Shown here: one piece after another, positions 16,791 to 25,491 of the stretch
Position numbering within the stretch: position 1 is the first letter of the stretch
How the letters are laid out: each line of letters starts with the position of its first letter
Assembly (NCBI GenBank): GCA_030744875.1
Contig: JASLPR010000006.1
Location: 1 to 56,365, forward strand
Source of the DNA: Chloroflexota bacterium
GTDB lineage: Bacteria > Chloroflexota > UBA11872 > VXNJ01
Direction: 5' to 3'
DNA: 56,365 bases
Program-made: the position numbers and the translations under genes
Notes under the pieces: model-generated
Seen by the model: the letters and a program-made list of their open reading frames with translations, nothing else
Database searches by the model: none
Told to the model about the DNA's origin: nothing

Positions 16791-18019
16791 TACTCGCCGC
16801 CGTTCCCGCCGTCGCCGCTGAATACATGTCCCATCTTTTGCTCCTTCGTGGCCAGATAGCCAGCGTTGTGCACGCCCGGCGGAATCACCAGCGGCACCTG
16901 CTCCACGATCTCCAGTCCGTAGCCGGAGATCTCGCTGCGCTTGCGCGGGTTGTTGGTCAGCAGCCGTATCTTCGACAGGCCCAGTTCGGTCAATATCTGC
17001 GCGCCGACGCCGTAGTCACGCTCGTCGGGCTGAAAGCCCAGTTCCAGGTTCGCCTCCACCGTGTCCAGGCCGCCGTCCTGCAATTCGTAGGCGCGCAGCT
17101 TGTTGGCTAGGCCGATCCCGCGGCCTTCCTGGCGCATGTAGAGCACCACCCCGCGCCCGGCCTCGGCCACCATTCGCAGCGCGGCCTGGAGTTGCGGGCC
17201 GCAGTCGCAGCGCATCGAGCCAAAGGCGTCGCCGGTCAGGCATTCATCATGGACCCTTACCAGCGGCGGCTCGCCGGATATGTCGCCCATCACGACCGCC
17301 ATGTGATCCTCGCCGGTGGTCAGGTCGCGAAAGGCGTGGGCGCGGAACTCGCCGTATTCGGTCGGCAGGCGGGTCTCGGCCACCGAGCGCACCAGTTTCT
17401 CGCCGCGCCGGCGGTGCTCAATCAGGTGCGCCAACCGGATCACCGCCAGCCCATCGGTGTCGGCCACCACGAAGATTTCGTCCAGCGTCGGCCCTTCGCT
17501 GTCGGCATTGACCATGCGACTCAGCACCGCCACCGGCGGCAGCCCGGCCAGCCGAGCCAGGTCGACCCCGGCCTCGGCGAACCCGGCCCGGCGCAGCACC
17601 CCGCCCTCGGTGGTCCGTAGCGGTCGCACGATTCCCGGCGTTGAGAAATCTGCCGCCACATAGTTCAGATCCCCGAGCGCCCGCATCGTCGCCGCCTGGC
17701 CCTGCGGCGATTCAGGCCGGTGCTCGTCCTTCAGGTCGACGGTCTCGGTGAAGAACGGCCGGCGCAGGCTGGCCTCGGTGGTGTTGCGGCTGACCAGGTT
17801 GATGCCCAGTTCGTCCAATCGTTCGTCATGCACCGCCACCAGCACCGGCGATTCACTGCGCCGCGTCAGCCAGCTTATGTAGGGCCCGGTGACCAGGCTG
17901 GCCGGCGCGCAGTAGCGGCACTCCAGTCCCGGTATCTCGGCCACCACCAGCACCGTCTCGTTGGCGGTGAAGCGGGCAATGGCCTCGGGGATCGCGGTGA
18001 AGCGGGCGTCCTCGGTCAC
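16790..18019 (-). CDS. ribBA: RibBA: GTP cyclohydrolase II with degenerate DHBP synthase domain
   Basis: A 409-residue two-domain protein. The C-terminal half (from about residue 215) is an intact GTP cyclohydrolase II: zinc ligands in CLTGDAFGSMRCDC, the RQEGRGIGL loop, and LTNNPRK. The N-terminal half aligns with dihydroxybutanone-phosphate synthase, including PGIVRPLRTTEGGVLRRAG. However, the acidic metal-binding DDEDRENEGD stretch is replaced by VAEIPGLECRYCAP, and the RHxxGxxC block is also lost. The RibB reaction is therefore probably absent here. GTG 18019 overlaps the ribE stop (GTGA). Confidence 0.85.
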   Translation of the reverse strand: MTEDARFTAIPEAIARFTANETVLVVAEIPGLECRYCAPASLVTGPYISWLTRRSESPVLVAVHDERLDELGINLVSRNTTEASLRRPFFTETVDLKDEHRPESPQGQAATMRALGDLNYVAADFSTPGIVRPLRTTEGGVLRRAGFAEAGVDLARLAGLPPVAVLSRMVNADSEGPTLDEIFVVADTDGLAVIRLAHLIEHRRRGEKLVRSVAETRLPTEYGEFRAHAFRDLTTGEDHMAVVMGDISGEPPLVRVHDECLTGDAFGSMRCDCGPQLQAALRMVAEAGRGVVLYMRQEGRGIGLANKLRAYELQDGGLDTVEANLELGFQPDERDYGVGAQILTELGLSKIRLLTNNPRKRSEISGYGLEIVEQVPLVIPPGVHNAGYLATKEQKMGHVFSGDGGNGGE

Positions 18020-18627
18020 CGCGGTACCGACCAATCGCGCTCGCCGGCCAGCATCTTCTCCACGTACTTCGCCAGCAGGTCGACCTCGACGTTGACCCGG
18101 TCGCCCACCTTGCCGGCCCCCATCACGATGTGCTCGATGGTGTACGGGATCAGCGCCACGCCAAAGCGGTTTCCTTCGCAAAAGGTGACCGTCAGGCTGA
18201 CCCCGTCCAGCGCCAGGAAGCCCTTCTCAACGATGTAGCGGGTCAGTTCTTCGGGGGCCTCCAGGTCGTAAACGCGCGACTCGCCGTCGGCGGTGATCGC
18301 GACGATGGTGGCGGTGCCGTCCACGTGCCCCTGCACGATGTGGCCGTCCAGCCGCCCGTCGGCCGCCAGCGGCCGCTCCAGGTTCACCCGGTCGCCCGGT
18401 TCCAGGTCGCCCAGGTTGGTGCGGCGCAGCGTCTCCGGCATGGCGTCAAAGGTGAACCCGACGCCGCCGCTGGCCACCGCCGTCACGCAGACGCCGTTCA
18501 CCGACATGCTGCCGCTGGTCGCGATGTCCGCCGCAACGGCCCCGCCTTCCACCACGAACGCCTGCAACCCTTCCCGCCGTTCCACGGCCACGACCGTGCC
18601 GAGTTCCTCGATGATGCCGGTAAACAT
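18016..18627 (-). CDS. ribE: riboflavin synthase, alpha subunit
   Basis: A 203-residue protein with the internal duplication of riboflavin synthase. The N-terminus is MFTGIIEELGTV, followed by two lumazine-binding barrels (SMSVNGVCVTAV near 40 and FLALDGVSLTV near 137), each with the substrate-binding GHIVQGHVDG-type segment. It dismutates two lumazines to riboflavin. It lies 13 bases after ribD and overlaps ribBA. ATG 18627 is set by the invariant MFTG start. No FMN riboswitch is seen before the operon. Confidence 0.95.
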   Translation of the reverse strand: MFTGIIEELGTVVAVERREGLQAFVVEGGAVAADIATSGSMSVNGVCVTAVASGGVGFTFDAMPETLRRTNLGDLEPGDRVNLERPLAADGRLDGHIVQGHVDGTATIVAITADGESRVYDLEAPEELTRYIVEKGFLALDGVSLTVTFCEGNRFGVALIPYTIEHIVMGAGKVGDRVNVEVDLLAKYVEKMLAGERDWSVPR

Positions 18628-18640
18628 CGCTACGTCCTGT

Positions 18641-19753
18641 CTACGCCGACTCTGCTCCGGGGCCGTAGACGCTGGCGATCGCGGTGATCTGCACGTCCTC
18701 CCCGCTGTCCCGCAAGGATACGGCACCAACCGGGCCAATCGACGCGAAATCCGCGGCTGCGGTCCCGGTGACCGGAGCGGCCACGCCGGCGCCCATTTCG
18801 AACGGCGCCACGAAGGCCTCGACGCGGTCCACCAGACCGGCGTCCAGGAACGCTCCGAGCACCCCCGCGCCTCCCTCGACGAGCAGTTCCAGCGCGCCGC
18901 GCCGGCCCAGTTCGTCCAGCAACCCGGGCAGTTGATTATCCGGCGCTTCGTCCAACACCAGCACCTCGGCGCCCGCCGCTTCCAGTTCGGCCATCCTTCC
19001 GGCCGCCGCCCCCGGACCGGTCACCACCAGCGTCGCCCCTGGCACGTTCTTTCCCAGCATCCGCGCCGTCGCCGGCAGCCGCAAGCGACGGTCCAGCACC
19101 ACTCGGAGCGGCTGGCTTCCGGCATAGCCATCCAGGCGGCAGGTCAGCAGCGGATCGTCGTTGATGGCGGTCGCGCCGCCTACCAGGATCGCGTCGGCCC
19201 GCCGGCGCATTTCGTGGACCCGCCGGCCCGACTCCTCGCCGGATATCTGTCTTCGCTCTCCACCCACCCCCGAAATCTTCCCGTCCTTTGACATTGCCCA
19301 CTTCGCGATCACGTAGGGCCTTTTCTGTTTCGCCCACTTGAAGAATCCCTGGTACATCGCGTTCGCCACTTCGCCGCCCATCCCCACGTCCACCGCGATC
19401 CCGGCCGCCCGCAGGGTCTGGGCCCCGCCCCGCGCCACCGGATTCGGATCGCGCACCGCCACGAACACCCGGGCAATCCCGGCCTGCAATATCGCTTCGG
19501 TGCAGGGCGGGGTCGCTCCCTGGTGATCGCAGGGCTCCAGGGTCACATAGATGTCCGCCCCCCGCGCGGCGTCCCCAGCCCGGTCCAGCGCCCGGCGCTC
19601 GGCGTGCAGACCCGGCGCGGCGGCGGTCGCCGCCTGGCCGGCCACCCGGCCGTCGCGCGCCACCACGGCGCCCACCGCCGGCAGCGGGCTCACCTGGCCC
19701 AGTCGCGCCCGCGCCAGATCCAGCGCCAGATCCATGTAATTCGTCGTCGCCAT
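18641..19753 (-). CDS. ribD: bifunctional diaminohydroxyphosphoribosylaminopyrimidine deaminase/reductase
   Basis: A 370-residue RibD. The deaminase domain (1-145) has the zinc site HAE (His50, Glu52) and PCDHQGATPPC (Cys75, Cys84). The reductase domain follows with KWAMSKDGKI, ILVGGATAINDDPLLT and LLVEGGAGVLGAFL, which bind NADPH. It is the first gene of the operon. Only 75 bases separate it from the divergent coaE, too few for a normal FMN riboswitch plus promoter, so control is probably constitutive. Confidence 0.94.
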   Translation of the reverse strand: MATTNYMDLALDLARARLGQVSPLPAVGAVVARDGRVAGQAATAAAPGLHAERRALDRAGDAARGADIYVTLEPCDHQGATPPCTEAILQAGIARVFVAVRDPNPVARGGAQTLRAAGIAVDVGMGGEVANAMYQGFFKWAKQKRPYVIAKWAMSKDGKISGVGGERRQISGEESGRRVHEMRRRADAILVGGATAINDDPLLTCRLDGYAGSQPLRVVLDRRLRLPATARMLGKNVPGATLVVTGPGAAAGRMAELEAAGAEVLVLDEAPDNQLPGLLDELGRRGALELLVEGGAGVLGAFLDAGLVDRVEAFVAPFEMGAGVAAPVTGTAAADFASIGPVGAVSLRDSGEDVQITAIASVYGPGAESA

Positions 19754-19828
19754 CGCGGCTCCCTTCCGGCCCTCAGGCTACCGGATAGCACCCGGTTTCC
19801 CGCCCGCGTCCGCTACCATGCGCTTCCT

Positions 19829-20440
19829 ATGCAGGTACTCGGCATCACCGGCAACATCGCCGCCGGCAAAACCCTCATCGCCACCATGCTCGCCGAGCAC
19901 GGCGCTCACGTCGTCGACGCCGACGCGCTGGTCCACGAGCTATATCTGCGCGGCACCCCGGTATTCCAGGCGGTCGCGAAGCGCTTCGGCGATGCGGTCG
20001 CCGGACCCGATGCCATCGACCGCGCCGCCCTGGCGACCATCGTCTTCGCCAACCGCGCGGCCATGCTGGATCTCGAACGCATCGTCCACCCGGCCGTCGG
20101 CGACGCCATCCGCCGGCGTCTCGACGAGTGCTCGCCCGGCTCCCCGGCCGTCATCGAGGCCATCCGCCTGGTCGAGAGAGCCAGCGCCGAACTCATCGAT
20201 GCCCTCTGGATCGTCACCGCGCCGCGTGACGAGCACATCGCCCGCCTAGGCGCGAAGCGCGGTCTGGGCCGCGCCGACGCCGAGCAGCGCCTGGACGCTC
20301 AAACTCCTCCCGAGGAGAAGGAACGGACCTTCAACGCGCGCCGCCCCGGGGTCCCGGTCAGCTACATCGAGAACGCCGGCTCGGTCGACGAACTGCGCGC
20401 CGCAGTGGAAGTCGCCTGGAAGGCGTTCCTGGGCCCCTAG
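19829..20440 (+). CDS. coaE: dephospho-CoA kinase
   Basis: A 203-residue P-loop kinase making the last step of coenzyme A synthesis. It opens with MQVLGITGNIAAGKTLIA (Walker A GNIAAGKT), followed by VVDADALVHEL, the substrate Asp motif, and the lid region with RLGAKRGLGRADAEQRL. ATG 19829 places the P-loop at the very start as in all CoaE. A strong terminator follows the stop. An earlier ATG (19818) is in another frame. Confidence 0.92.
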   Translation: MQVLGITGNIAAGKTLIATMLAEHGAHVVDADALVHELYLRGTPVFQAVAKRFGDAVAGPDAIDRAALATIVFANRAAMLDLERIVHPAVGDAIRRRLDECSPGSPAVIEAIRLVERASAELIDALWIVTAPRDEHIARLGAKRGLGRADAEQRLDAQTPPEEKERTFNARRPGVPVSYIENAGSVDELRAAVEVAWKAFLGP

Positions 20441-20463
20441 CTGCCCCCGGCAGCTTTCTTTCT
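20440..20463 (+). terminator. rho-independent terminator of coaE
   Basis: The stop codon of coaE runs straight into a perfect hairpin, GCTGCC-CCC-GGCAGC (20440-20454), followed by TTTCTTTCT. Position and structure are those of an intrinsic terminator. Confidence 0.8.
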
Positions 20464-20591
20464 GACTCGTAGCCGCCCGTCGATCGGTAACAGCGTATTC
20501 AGATGAATGCCCCTGTGGCCTGGCTGCCTCCAGCACCTTTCTTTCTGGCTCGTAGCCGCGCCGTATTTCAGACGAAAAGCCCGCGGCTTAG
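20440..20591. repeat. imperfect tandem repeat carrying terminator hairpin
   Basis: Two head-to-tail copies: 20440-20522 and 20523-20591. Both share a GCTGCC..C/GCAGC-like start, then CTTTCTTTCTG[AG]CTCGTAGCCGC, then GTATT(T)CAGA. The second copy lacks about 15 central bases and has a weakened hairpin. A related sequence in reverse orientation (GAAAGCTGCCGGGGG, near 15162) follows the small gene at 15224. It appears to be an intergenic, terminator-containing repeat. Confidence 0.55.
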
Positions 20592-22054
20592 CTGCTCGCG
20601 GAGTCCTGGCCGCTGAGCTCTTCCCACACCCGCTCCACCACCGCCGAATCGGTCCCCACCACCAGGTACACTTCGTCGCCGTCGCGGAACAGCCGCGCCG
20701 AATGGAAGTCCCAGTCCCAGGTCACCAGGTCGCTCGCCACCACCATCCGCGCCGCGCCAGCGCTGAAAGAATCCAGCCAGTCGCCCTGCACGAACAGCGT
20801 CGCCGCGTCCCAGAACTCGCCGGCCACCGCCGCTTCCCAGCGAGTCTTCAGCACCAGCAGGTTGTCCGTGCCGTCCTGGTAGATCGCATACTCATCGCCG
20901 CGCCAGCCGCTGGCGAAGCCGCCGGGCCCGAATTCGCCGAACAGCAACTCTAGGAAGAACGCGCCCATCACGTTGCGGCGCATTTCGGTCCAGCCCGGCA
21001 GCGCCGACTCGCTCAAGTCGGGCAGTTGGACATCTTCGGGCAATTCCCCGGCCAGGTATTTTTCCGGGTACATGATCTGCTCGGTCGAGGCCGGCAGATC
21101 GGTGTAGGCGACGTCCACCAGGTCCCAACCACCTTCGGTCAGCAACGCCTCCACGAAACCCCAGCCGGCGGTGTAGGAGAAGCCCAGCAGTTCGTTCAGG
21201 AAGTCCCGCGCGCGGCTCGGCGGCAGGCTCGCGGCGCTGTCGGCGGTCAGGAACTCGCCCAGCTCTTCGGGCGTTACCAGCCGGTAGAACGCCACCACCC
21301 CGGCCGCCGTCGCATCGCCTTCGACCAGCGCCGTGAACGCCGCCAGCGCATCCGCATTGCCGGTGCCGATCAGATCGTCAATCGCCCCCAGGTCGAACGC
21401 CGCGTCCTGCAGCGCGTGGACGTACTCGTGGGTCAGCACGAACTTCAGCATCGCCGCCCCAACGCCGTCGCCACCAATGACGTACATCGTCTTCACGTCC
21501 TCGTCGTAGAAGCCCAGGATGTCGGCGCCCAGCAACTCGAGTTGCAGGTTCAGGATGTCCTCGCCCGGCGCGAGGATTCCCAGCAGGCTCCACTCCAGCG
21601 CGTCCAGTTGCTGCTCTTCGAGCGGGTAGTCGGCGGCGATCAGGCCCAGCAGGTATTCGGCCAGTTGCTCGCGATTCAGCAGCCCCAGCGCGATGTCCAC
21701 CGGCGGCAGCCCGCGTATCTCCAGCACCACCGGCGCGGCCTCGCTCAACACCGCCTCCGCTTGCGAGGCCGGGGGCAGGGTGCTCCAGTCGGGCGTCGGG
21801 GTCGGCGCAGCTTCCGGTGGGGTCGTCTTATGAGGAGCCGGCCCGGTGGTGGCAGTCTGCTTCGCCGCCGGTTCCGCCGGTCTTGTCTGAATAGCTGTCG
21901 CGCCTTCGACTGGTGGCACGGTGGGGACGGCCGCCGGCGTCGACGTTTCAGAAGAGACCGTCGTGGACGGCGCGCACGCCGCCAGCAAGAAGGCCGCCAG
22001 CGCCAGTACCGGCAGCACCGCCCGCCATTTCGCTCCGACTAAAATCCGGGACAC
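20588..22054 (-). CDS. secreted lipoprotein with HExxH metallopeptidase motif
   Basis: A 488-residue protein from GTG 22054. Residues 1-27 form a lipoprotein signal peptide: basic start, hydrophobic LPVLALAAFLLAAC and lipobox Cys27. A Thr/Pro/Ala-rich linker (about 30-90) tethers a globular domain. The segment THEYVHALQDAAFDLG contains HExxH (His209, Glu210, His213), and Glu in LVEGDATA about 50 residues later is a candidate third zinc ligand. It is probably a membrane-anchored extracytoplasmic zinc peptidase; I recognise no named family. Divergent from the enolase-superfamily gene, with 88 bases between. Longer starts upstream exist but would bury the signal. Confidence 0.7.
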   Translation of the reverse strand: MSRILVGAKWRAVLPVLALAAFLLAACAPSTTVSSETSTPAAVPTVPPVEGATAIQTRPAEPAAKQTATTGPAPHKTTPPEAAPTPTPDWSTLPPASQAEAVLSEAAPVVLEIRGLPPVDIALGLLNREQLAEYLLGLIAADYPLEEQQLDALEWSLLGILAPGEDILNLQLELLGADILGFYDEDVKTMYVIGGDGVGAAMLKFVLTHEYVHALQDAAFDLGAIDDLIGTGNADALAAFTALVEGDATAAGVVAFYRLVTPEELGEFLTADSAASLPPSRARDFLNELLGFSYTAGWGFVEALLTEGGWDLVDVAYTDLPASTEQIMYPEKYLAGELPEDVQLPDLSESALPGWTEMRRNVMGAFFLELLFGEFGPGGFASGWRGDEYAIYQDGTDNLLVLKTRWEAAVAGEFWDAATLFVQGDWLDSFSAGAARMVVASDLVTWDWDFHSARLFRDGDEVYLVVGTDSAVVERVWEELSGQDSASS

Positions 22055-22142
22055 AAAGCCGCCCACTCGTGAAAGACCGCAACCGCAAGCATAAATCAGC
22101 CCGACGCCCGCGTTCGTAGCCCATCCAACCCCGGAGCAACCC

Positions 22143-23261
22143 ATGAAGATCCAGGCGTTCAACGTCTATCACCTGAGCTGCACCCTCGATTACACCGCCT
22201 GGAACTCGGTGACCGCCCACCCGACCCGGCCGGCGCTGGTGGTTGAGGTCGTCACCGCCGACGGCATTTCCGGTTGGGGATCGGCTTCCGGCGGGGCGCG
22301 CGGTGGCGAAGAGCGCCTGGCCGCCGCCGCCGAGTTGCTGCCCGGCCGCGACTTGCGCGACTGGGGCGGGTTGCTGGCCAGGCTGACGCCGGTCCACGGC
22401 CGCGGGCGCAACGCCGTCGCCGCCGTCGAGATCGCCCTGCTCGACGCCCTCGGCCGCACCCTCGACATGTCGATCGCACAGCTGCTGGGCATCCAGCGCG
22501 ATCGCGTCCCCGCCTACGCCTCCGGCGGCTACTACTACGACCATCTGCCCAACCGCCGCGACCTGCTGCGACAGGAAATCGCCGACGCCCGCGAGCGCGG
22601 CTTCCGCTACTACAAGATGAAGATTGGCCGCTCGACTCCGGAGGACGACCTGGACGACATCCGCGCCGCGCTCAACGCCGCCGGCAACAGCATGCGGGTG
22701 GCCGTCGATCCCAACTGCGCCTACTCCTACCCGGTGGCTCTGGAAGTCGGCCGCTCCCTCGATGACCTGGGCGTGCTCTGGTACGAGGAGCCCCTGCCCA
22801 AGCGCCAGCTGGACGCCTACCGCGACCTGCGCGGCAAGCTCGAACTGCCGATCACCGGCGGCGAAGGCTACGCCGATCTCGGCGAGTTCCAGCAGGCCCT
22901 GGCCGCCCGGGCCATGGACATGGTGCAGCCCGATCTCAGCGGCGCCGGCGGCTACGGGGCCTGCCTGGATGTCGCCGCGCTGGCCGCCGCCCACGGCGCC
23001 GCCTGCTTCCCGCACTGCTGGGCCGACTCCTTGCACATCGTCGCCAGCCTGCACCTTCTGGCCGCCCTGCCGACAAGCCTGGGCATCGAGTTCGGCGTGC
23101 CGCCGTTGCTGGAATACGACGTCACCGAGAACCCGATCCGCATGCAATTGCTCGGCGGCGAGCCGCCGGTCGACGCCGACGGCTACGTGGCCATCCCGGA
23201 CGCCCCCGGGCTGGGTTTCGATGTCGACCGCGCGGCGCTGGCCAAGTTCGCCATTGACTGA
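22143..23261 (+). CDS. enolase-superfamily enzyme (mandelate racemase/muconate lactonizing type)
   Basis: A 372-residue alpha/beta-barrel enzyme that abstracts a proton alpha to a carboxylate. The capping domain occupies residues 1-125. The barrel carries the KxK base (Lys158, Lys160) and metal ligands Asp189 (VDPN), Glu215 (YEEPL) and Glu241 (GGEGY). A candidate general base is His in FPHCWADS (about 298). The KxK plus late His pattern belongs to the mandelate racemase branch, so racemase or acid-sugar dehydratase are both possible. It starts the unit with the related gene at 23330. Confidence 0.8.
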   Translation: MKIQAFNVYHLSCTLDYTAWNSVTAHPTRPALVVEVVTADGISGWGSASGGARGGEERLAAAAELLPGRDLRDWGGLLARLTPVHGRGRNAVAAVEIALLDALGRTLDMSIAQLLGIQRDRVPAYASGGYYYDHLPNRRDLLRQEIADARERGFRYYKMKIGRSTPEDDLDDIRAALNAAGNSMRVAVDPNCAYSYPVALEVGRSLDDLGVLWYEEPLPKRQLDAYRDLRGKLELPITGGEGYADLGEFQQALAARAMDMVQPDLSGAGGYGACLDVAALAAAHGAACFPHCWADSLHIVASLHLLAALPTSLGIEFGVPPLLEYDVTENPIRMQLLGGEPPVDADGYVAIPDAPGLGFDVDRAALAKFAID

Positions 23262-23329
23262 AAACCGGGGCCGGCTTTCTGCTAACTTCCCCCTACTAAA
23301 ACCGGCACTACGACAAAGGCGGGATCAGG

Positions 23330-24502
23330 ATGAAGGTCACCGAAGTCACGACCCACATAATCAACTCCACCTGGCGCAACCTGGTGTTCGTGCGCGTACA
23401 CACCGACGCCGGCATCATCGGCACCGGCGAATGCACCCCGGTCTACGCTACCGGCGCCATGGGCACCGAGGCCGCCACCCGCGAAATCGCCGCCTATCAC
23501 CTGATCGGCCACGACCCGCTGGACATCGAGGCCTTCTACGACCACGCCTTTCGCGAGAGCTTCTGGGGGCGCAACCCGGGCGTGCTGTTCATGGGCGGGG
23601 TCAGCGGACTCGAACAGGCCCTCTGGGACATCGCCGGCAAGGCCATGGACGTACCGGTCTGGCGGCTGCTGGGCGGTAAGTGCCGCGACCAGCTGCGCCT
23701 CTACGCCAACGGCTGGTACACCGACGCCCGCACCACCGGCAAACTGCAGGACTACATCGACTCGGCCAAACGGGTGGTCGACGACGGTTTCACCGCCATG
23801 AAGTTCGACCCCTTCATGGGCAGCCCGACCCTCAACGACGCCATCCCGCCGAAGCACATCGATACCTTCCGCGACGGCCCCATCGTCGAGCGCGTCGCCG
23901 CCGTCCGCGAGGCCGTCGGACCGGACGTGGACATCATCGTCGAGGTCCACGGCTGGCTCGACGTGCGCACCGCCATCCGCTTCGGGCAGAAGTTCGCGCC
24001 CTACGCGCCGATGGCCTACGAAGAACCCATCGAACCGACCAACGTCGACGCCATGAAGAAGGTCTCCGACCGGGTCGATATTCCGGTCGCCTCCGGCGAG
24101 CGCATCTACACCCGCTACGGCTTCCGCGAGTACATCGAGCAGCAGGCGCTGGACATCATCCAGCCGGACATCGGCATCTGCGGCGGGATCGCCGAAATCC
24201 GCAAGATCGCCGCCCACGCCGAGACTTATCACATCGGTTTCGCGCCTCACAACTGCAACGGCCCGGTCGCCACCGCGGCCACCGTCCATGCCGACTTCGC
24301 CACCACCAACTTCGTGATCCAGGAATGGTTCCCCTACGAGGCCGACGAGCACTACGGGCTGGTCGACCACGCCTACGAGCCGACCCACAAAGACGGCTAC
24401 CTGGACCTGCCGGATCGCCCCGGTCTGGGGGTCGAATTGACCGAGCTGGCCCTAGCCAGAAACACCTACAAACCCCTCCGCGAGGCGCCCTCTTCCACCT
24501 AG
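23330..24502 (+). CDS. acid-sugar dehydratase of the enolase superfamily (galactonate dehydratase-like)
   Basis: A 390-residue protein paralogous in fold to the preceding gene. The barrel has GFTAMKFDPF, where the second KxK Lys is retained, as in galactonate/mannonate-type dehydratases. Metal ligands lie in VEVHGW (Glu with a following His), YEEPI and SGERIY, and the late base is in FAPHNCNGP. It probably dehydrates an aldonic acid to a 2-keto-3-deoxy acid. Start ATG 23330 has GGATCAGG before it. The gap to the previous gene is 68 bases. Confidence 0.82.
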   Translation: MKVTEVTTHIINSTWRNLVFVRVHTDAGIIGTGECTPVYATGAMGTEAATREIAAYHLIGHDPLDIEAFYDHAFRESFWGRNPGVLFMGGVSGLEQALWDIAGKAMDVPVWRLLGGKCRDQLRLYANGWYTDARTTGKLQDYIDSAKRVVDDGFTAMKFDPFMGSPTLNDAIPPKHIDTFRDGPIVERVAAVREAVGPDVDIIVEVHGWLDVRTAIRFGQKFAPYAPMAYEEPIEPTNVDAMKKVSDRVDIPVASGERIYTRYGFREYIEQQALDIIQPDIGICGGIAEIRKIAAHAETYHIGFAPHNCNGPVATAATVHADFATTNFVIQEWFPYEADEHYGLVDHAYEPTHKDGYLDLPDRPGLGVELTELALARNTYKPLREAPSST

Positions 24503-24545
24503 TGCGAGAATAGGGGCCCATCTCCAACCAACGGCGGTAGCGGCA

Positions 24546-25379
24546 ATGGCCCTCACGATCACCGAATTTCGCGCCCGGAAGGGCTCCGACCAGAAGCTGG
24601 CGTTGCTAACGGCGTATGACGCGCCGGCGGCCCGCGCCGTCGAAGCCGCCGGCATCGACGCCATCCTGGTCGGCGACAGCCTGGGCACCAACGTGCTGGG
24701 CTACGACTCGGTGGTGCAGGTCACCGTGCGCGACATCGCCCACCACGCCGCCGCCGTCGCCCGGGGCGCCACCGACACCCTGCTGATCGCCGACCTGCCC
24801 TTCATGAGCTACCAGGAATCCGACCGCCAGGCCCTGCGCAGCACCCGTCGGCTGATCCAGCGCGGGCGGGTGCACGCGGTGAAGTTGGAGGGCGGCCGCG
24901 CCGTCGCCGACCGCATCCGCGCCATCGTCGCCGCCGGGGTGCCGGTCATGGGCCACCTGGGCCTCACCCCGCAGGCCGTCCATCAACTGGGCGGGTTCCA
25001 CGCCCAGGCCCGCGACTACGACTCGGCCCGTGCGCTGCTCGACGACGCGCTGGCGATCCAGGAAGCCGGCGCCTTCGCCGTGGTGTTGGAGGCCATCCCC
25101 CACGAACTTGGCCGCGTCGTCACCGAGCGACTGGCGATCCCCACCATCGGCATCGGCGCCGGGCCGGCCTGCGACGGCGAGATCCAGGTGCTGCACGATG
25201 TCGCCGGGTGGAACCCGGACTTCCTGCCGCGCCATTCGCAGCGCTTCGGCGACTCGGCCAAGGCCACCACCTACATCGTCGAGCAGTACGTCGCCGCCGT
25301 CCGCAAGGGTGAATTCCCCACCGCGAAGAACAGCTTCAAGATCGCGAAGAAGGTGATCGCGCGACTCGAGGCCGAGTAG
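24546..25379 (+). CDS. panB: 3-methyl-2-oxobutanoate hydroxymethyltransferase
   Basis: A 277-residue ketopantoate hydroxymethyltransferase: transfers a hydroxymethyl group from methylene-tetrahydrofolate to 2-oxoisovalerate in pantothenate synthesis. Conserved blocks are LTAYDAPAARAVEAAGID, ILVGDSLGTNVLGY (metal Asp), ADLPFMSY, VKLEGG, GHLGLTPQ and the IGIGAGPACDGEIQVLHD loop. Its substrate is made by the valine pathway encoded at 37.7 kb. No panC or panD is adjacent. The start is 43 bases after the dehydratase. Confidence 0.95.
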   Translation: MALTITEFRARKGSDQKLALLTAYDAPAARAVEAAGIDAILVGDSLGTNVLGYDSVVQVTVRDIAHHAAAVARGATDTLLIADLPFMSYQESDRQALRSTRRLIQRGRVHAVKLEGGRAVADRIRAIVAAGVPVMGHLGLTPQAVHQLGGFHAQARDYDSARALLDDALAIQEAGAFAVVLEAIPHELGRVVTERLAIPTIGIGAGPACDGEIQVLHDVAGWNPDFLPRHSQRFGDSAKATTYIVEQYVAAVRKGEFPTAKNSFKIAKKVIARLEAE

Positions 25380-25491
25380 CCAATTCGGCCCCGGTACCGC
25401 GAACTTCAGCCCGCCAAGTCCACCATCAGTAATTTTATGTCAAGTAGGCTATGCTTTGACGGTCGATGTTGTTCTCTGGGGGTAGCGAATC

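Noticed and set aside
19754-19828. Possible FMN riboswitch before ribD
   Set aside because: The 75-base spacer to coaE is too short and shows no RFN-element motifs.
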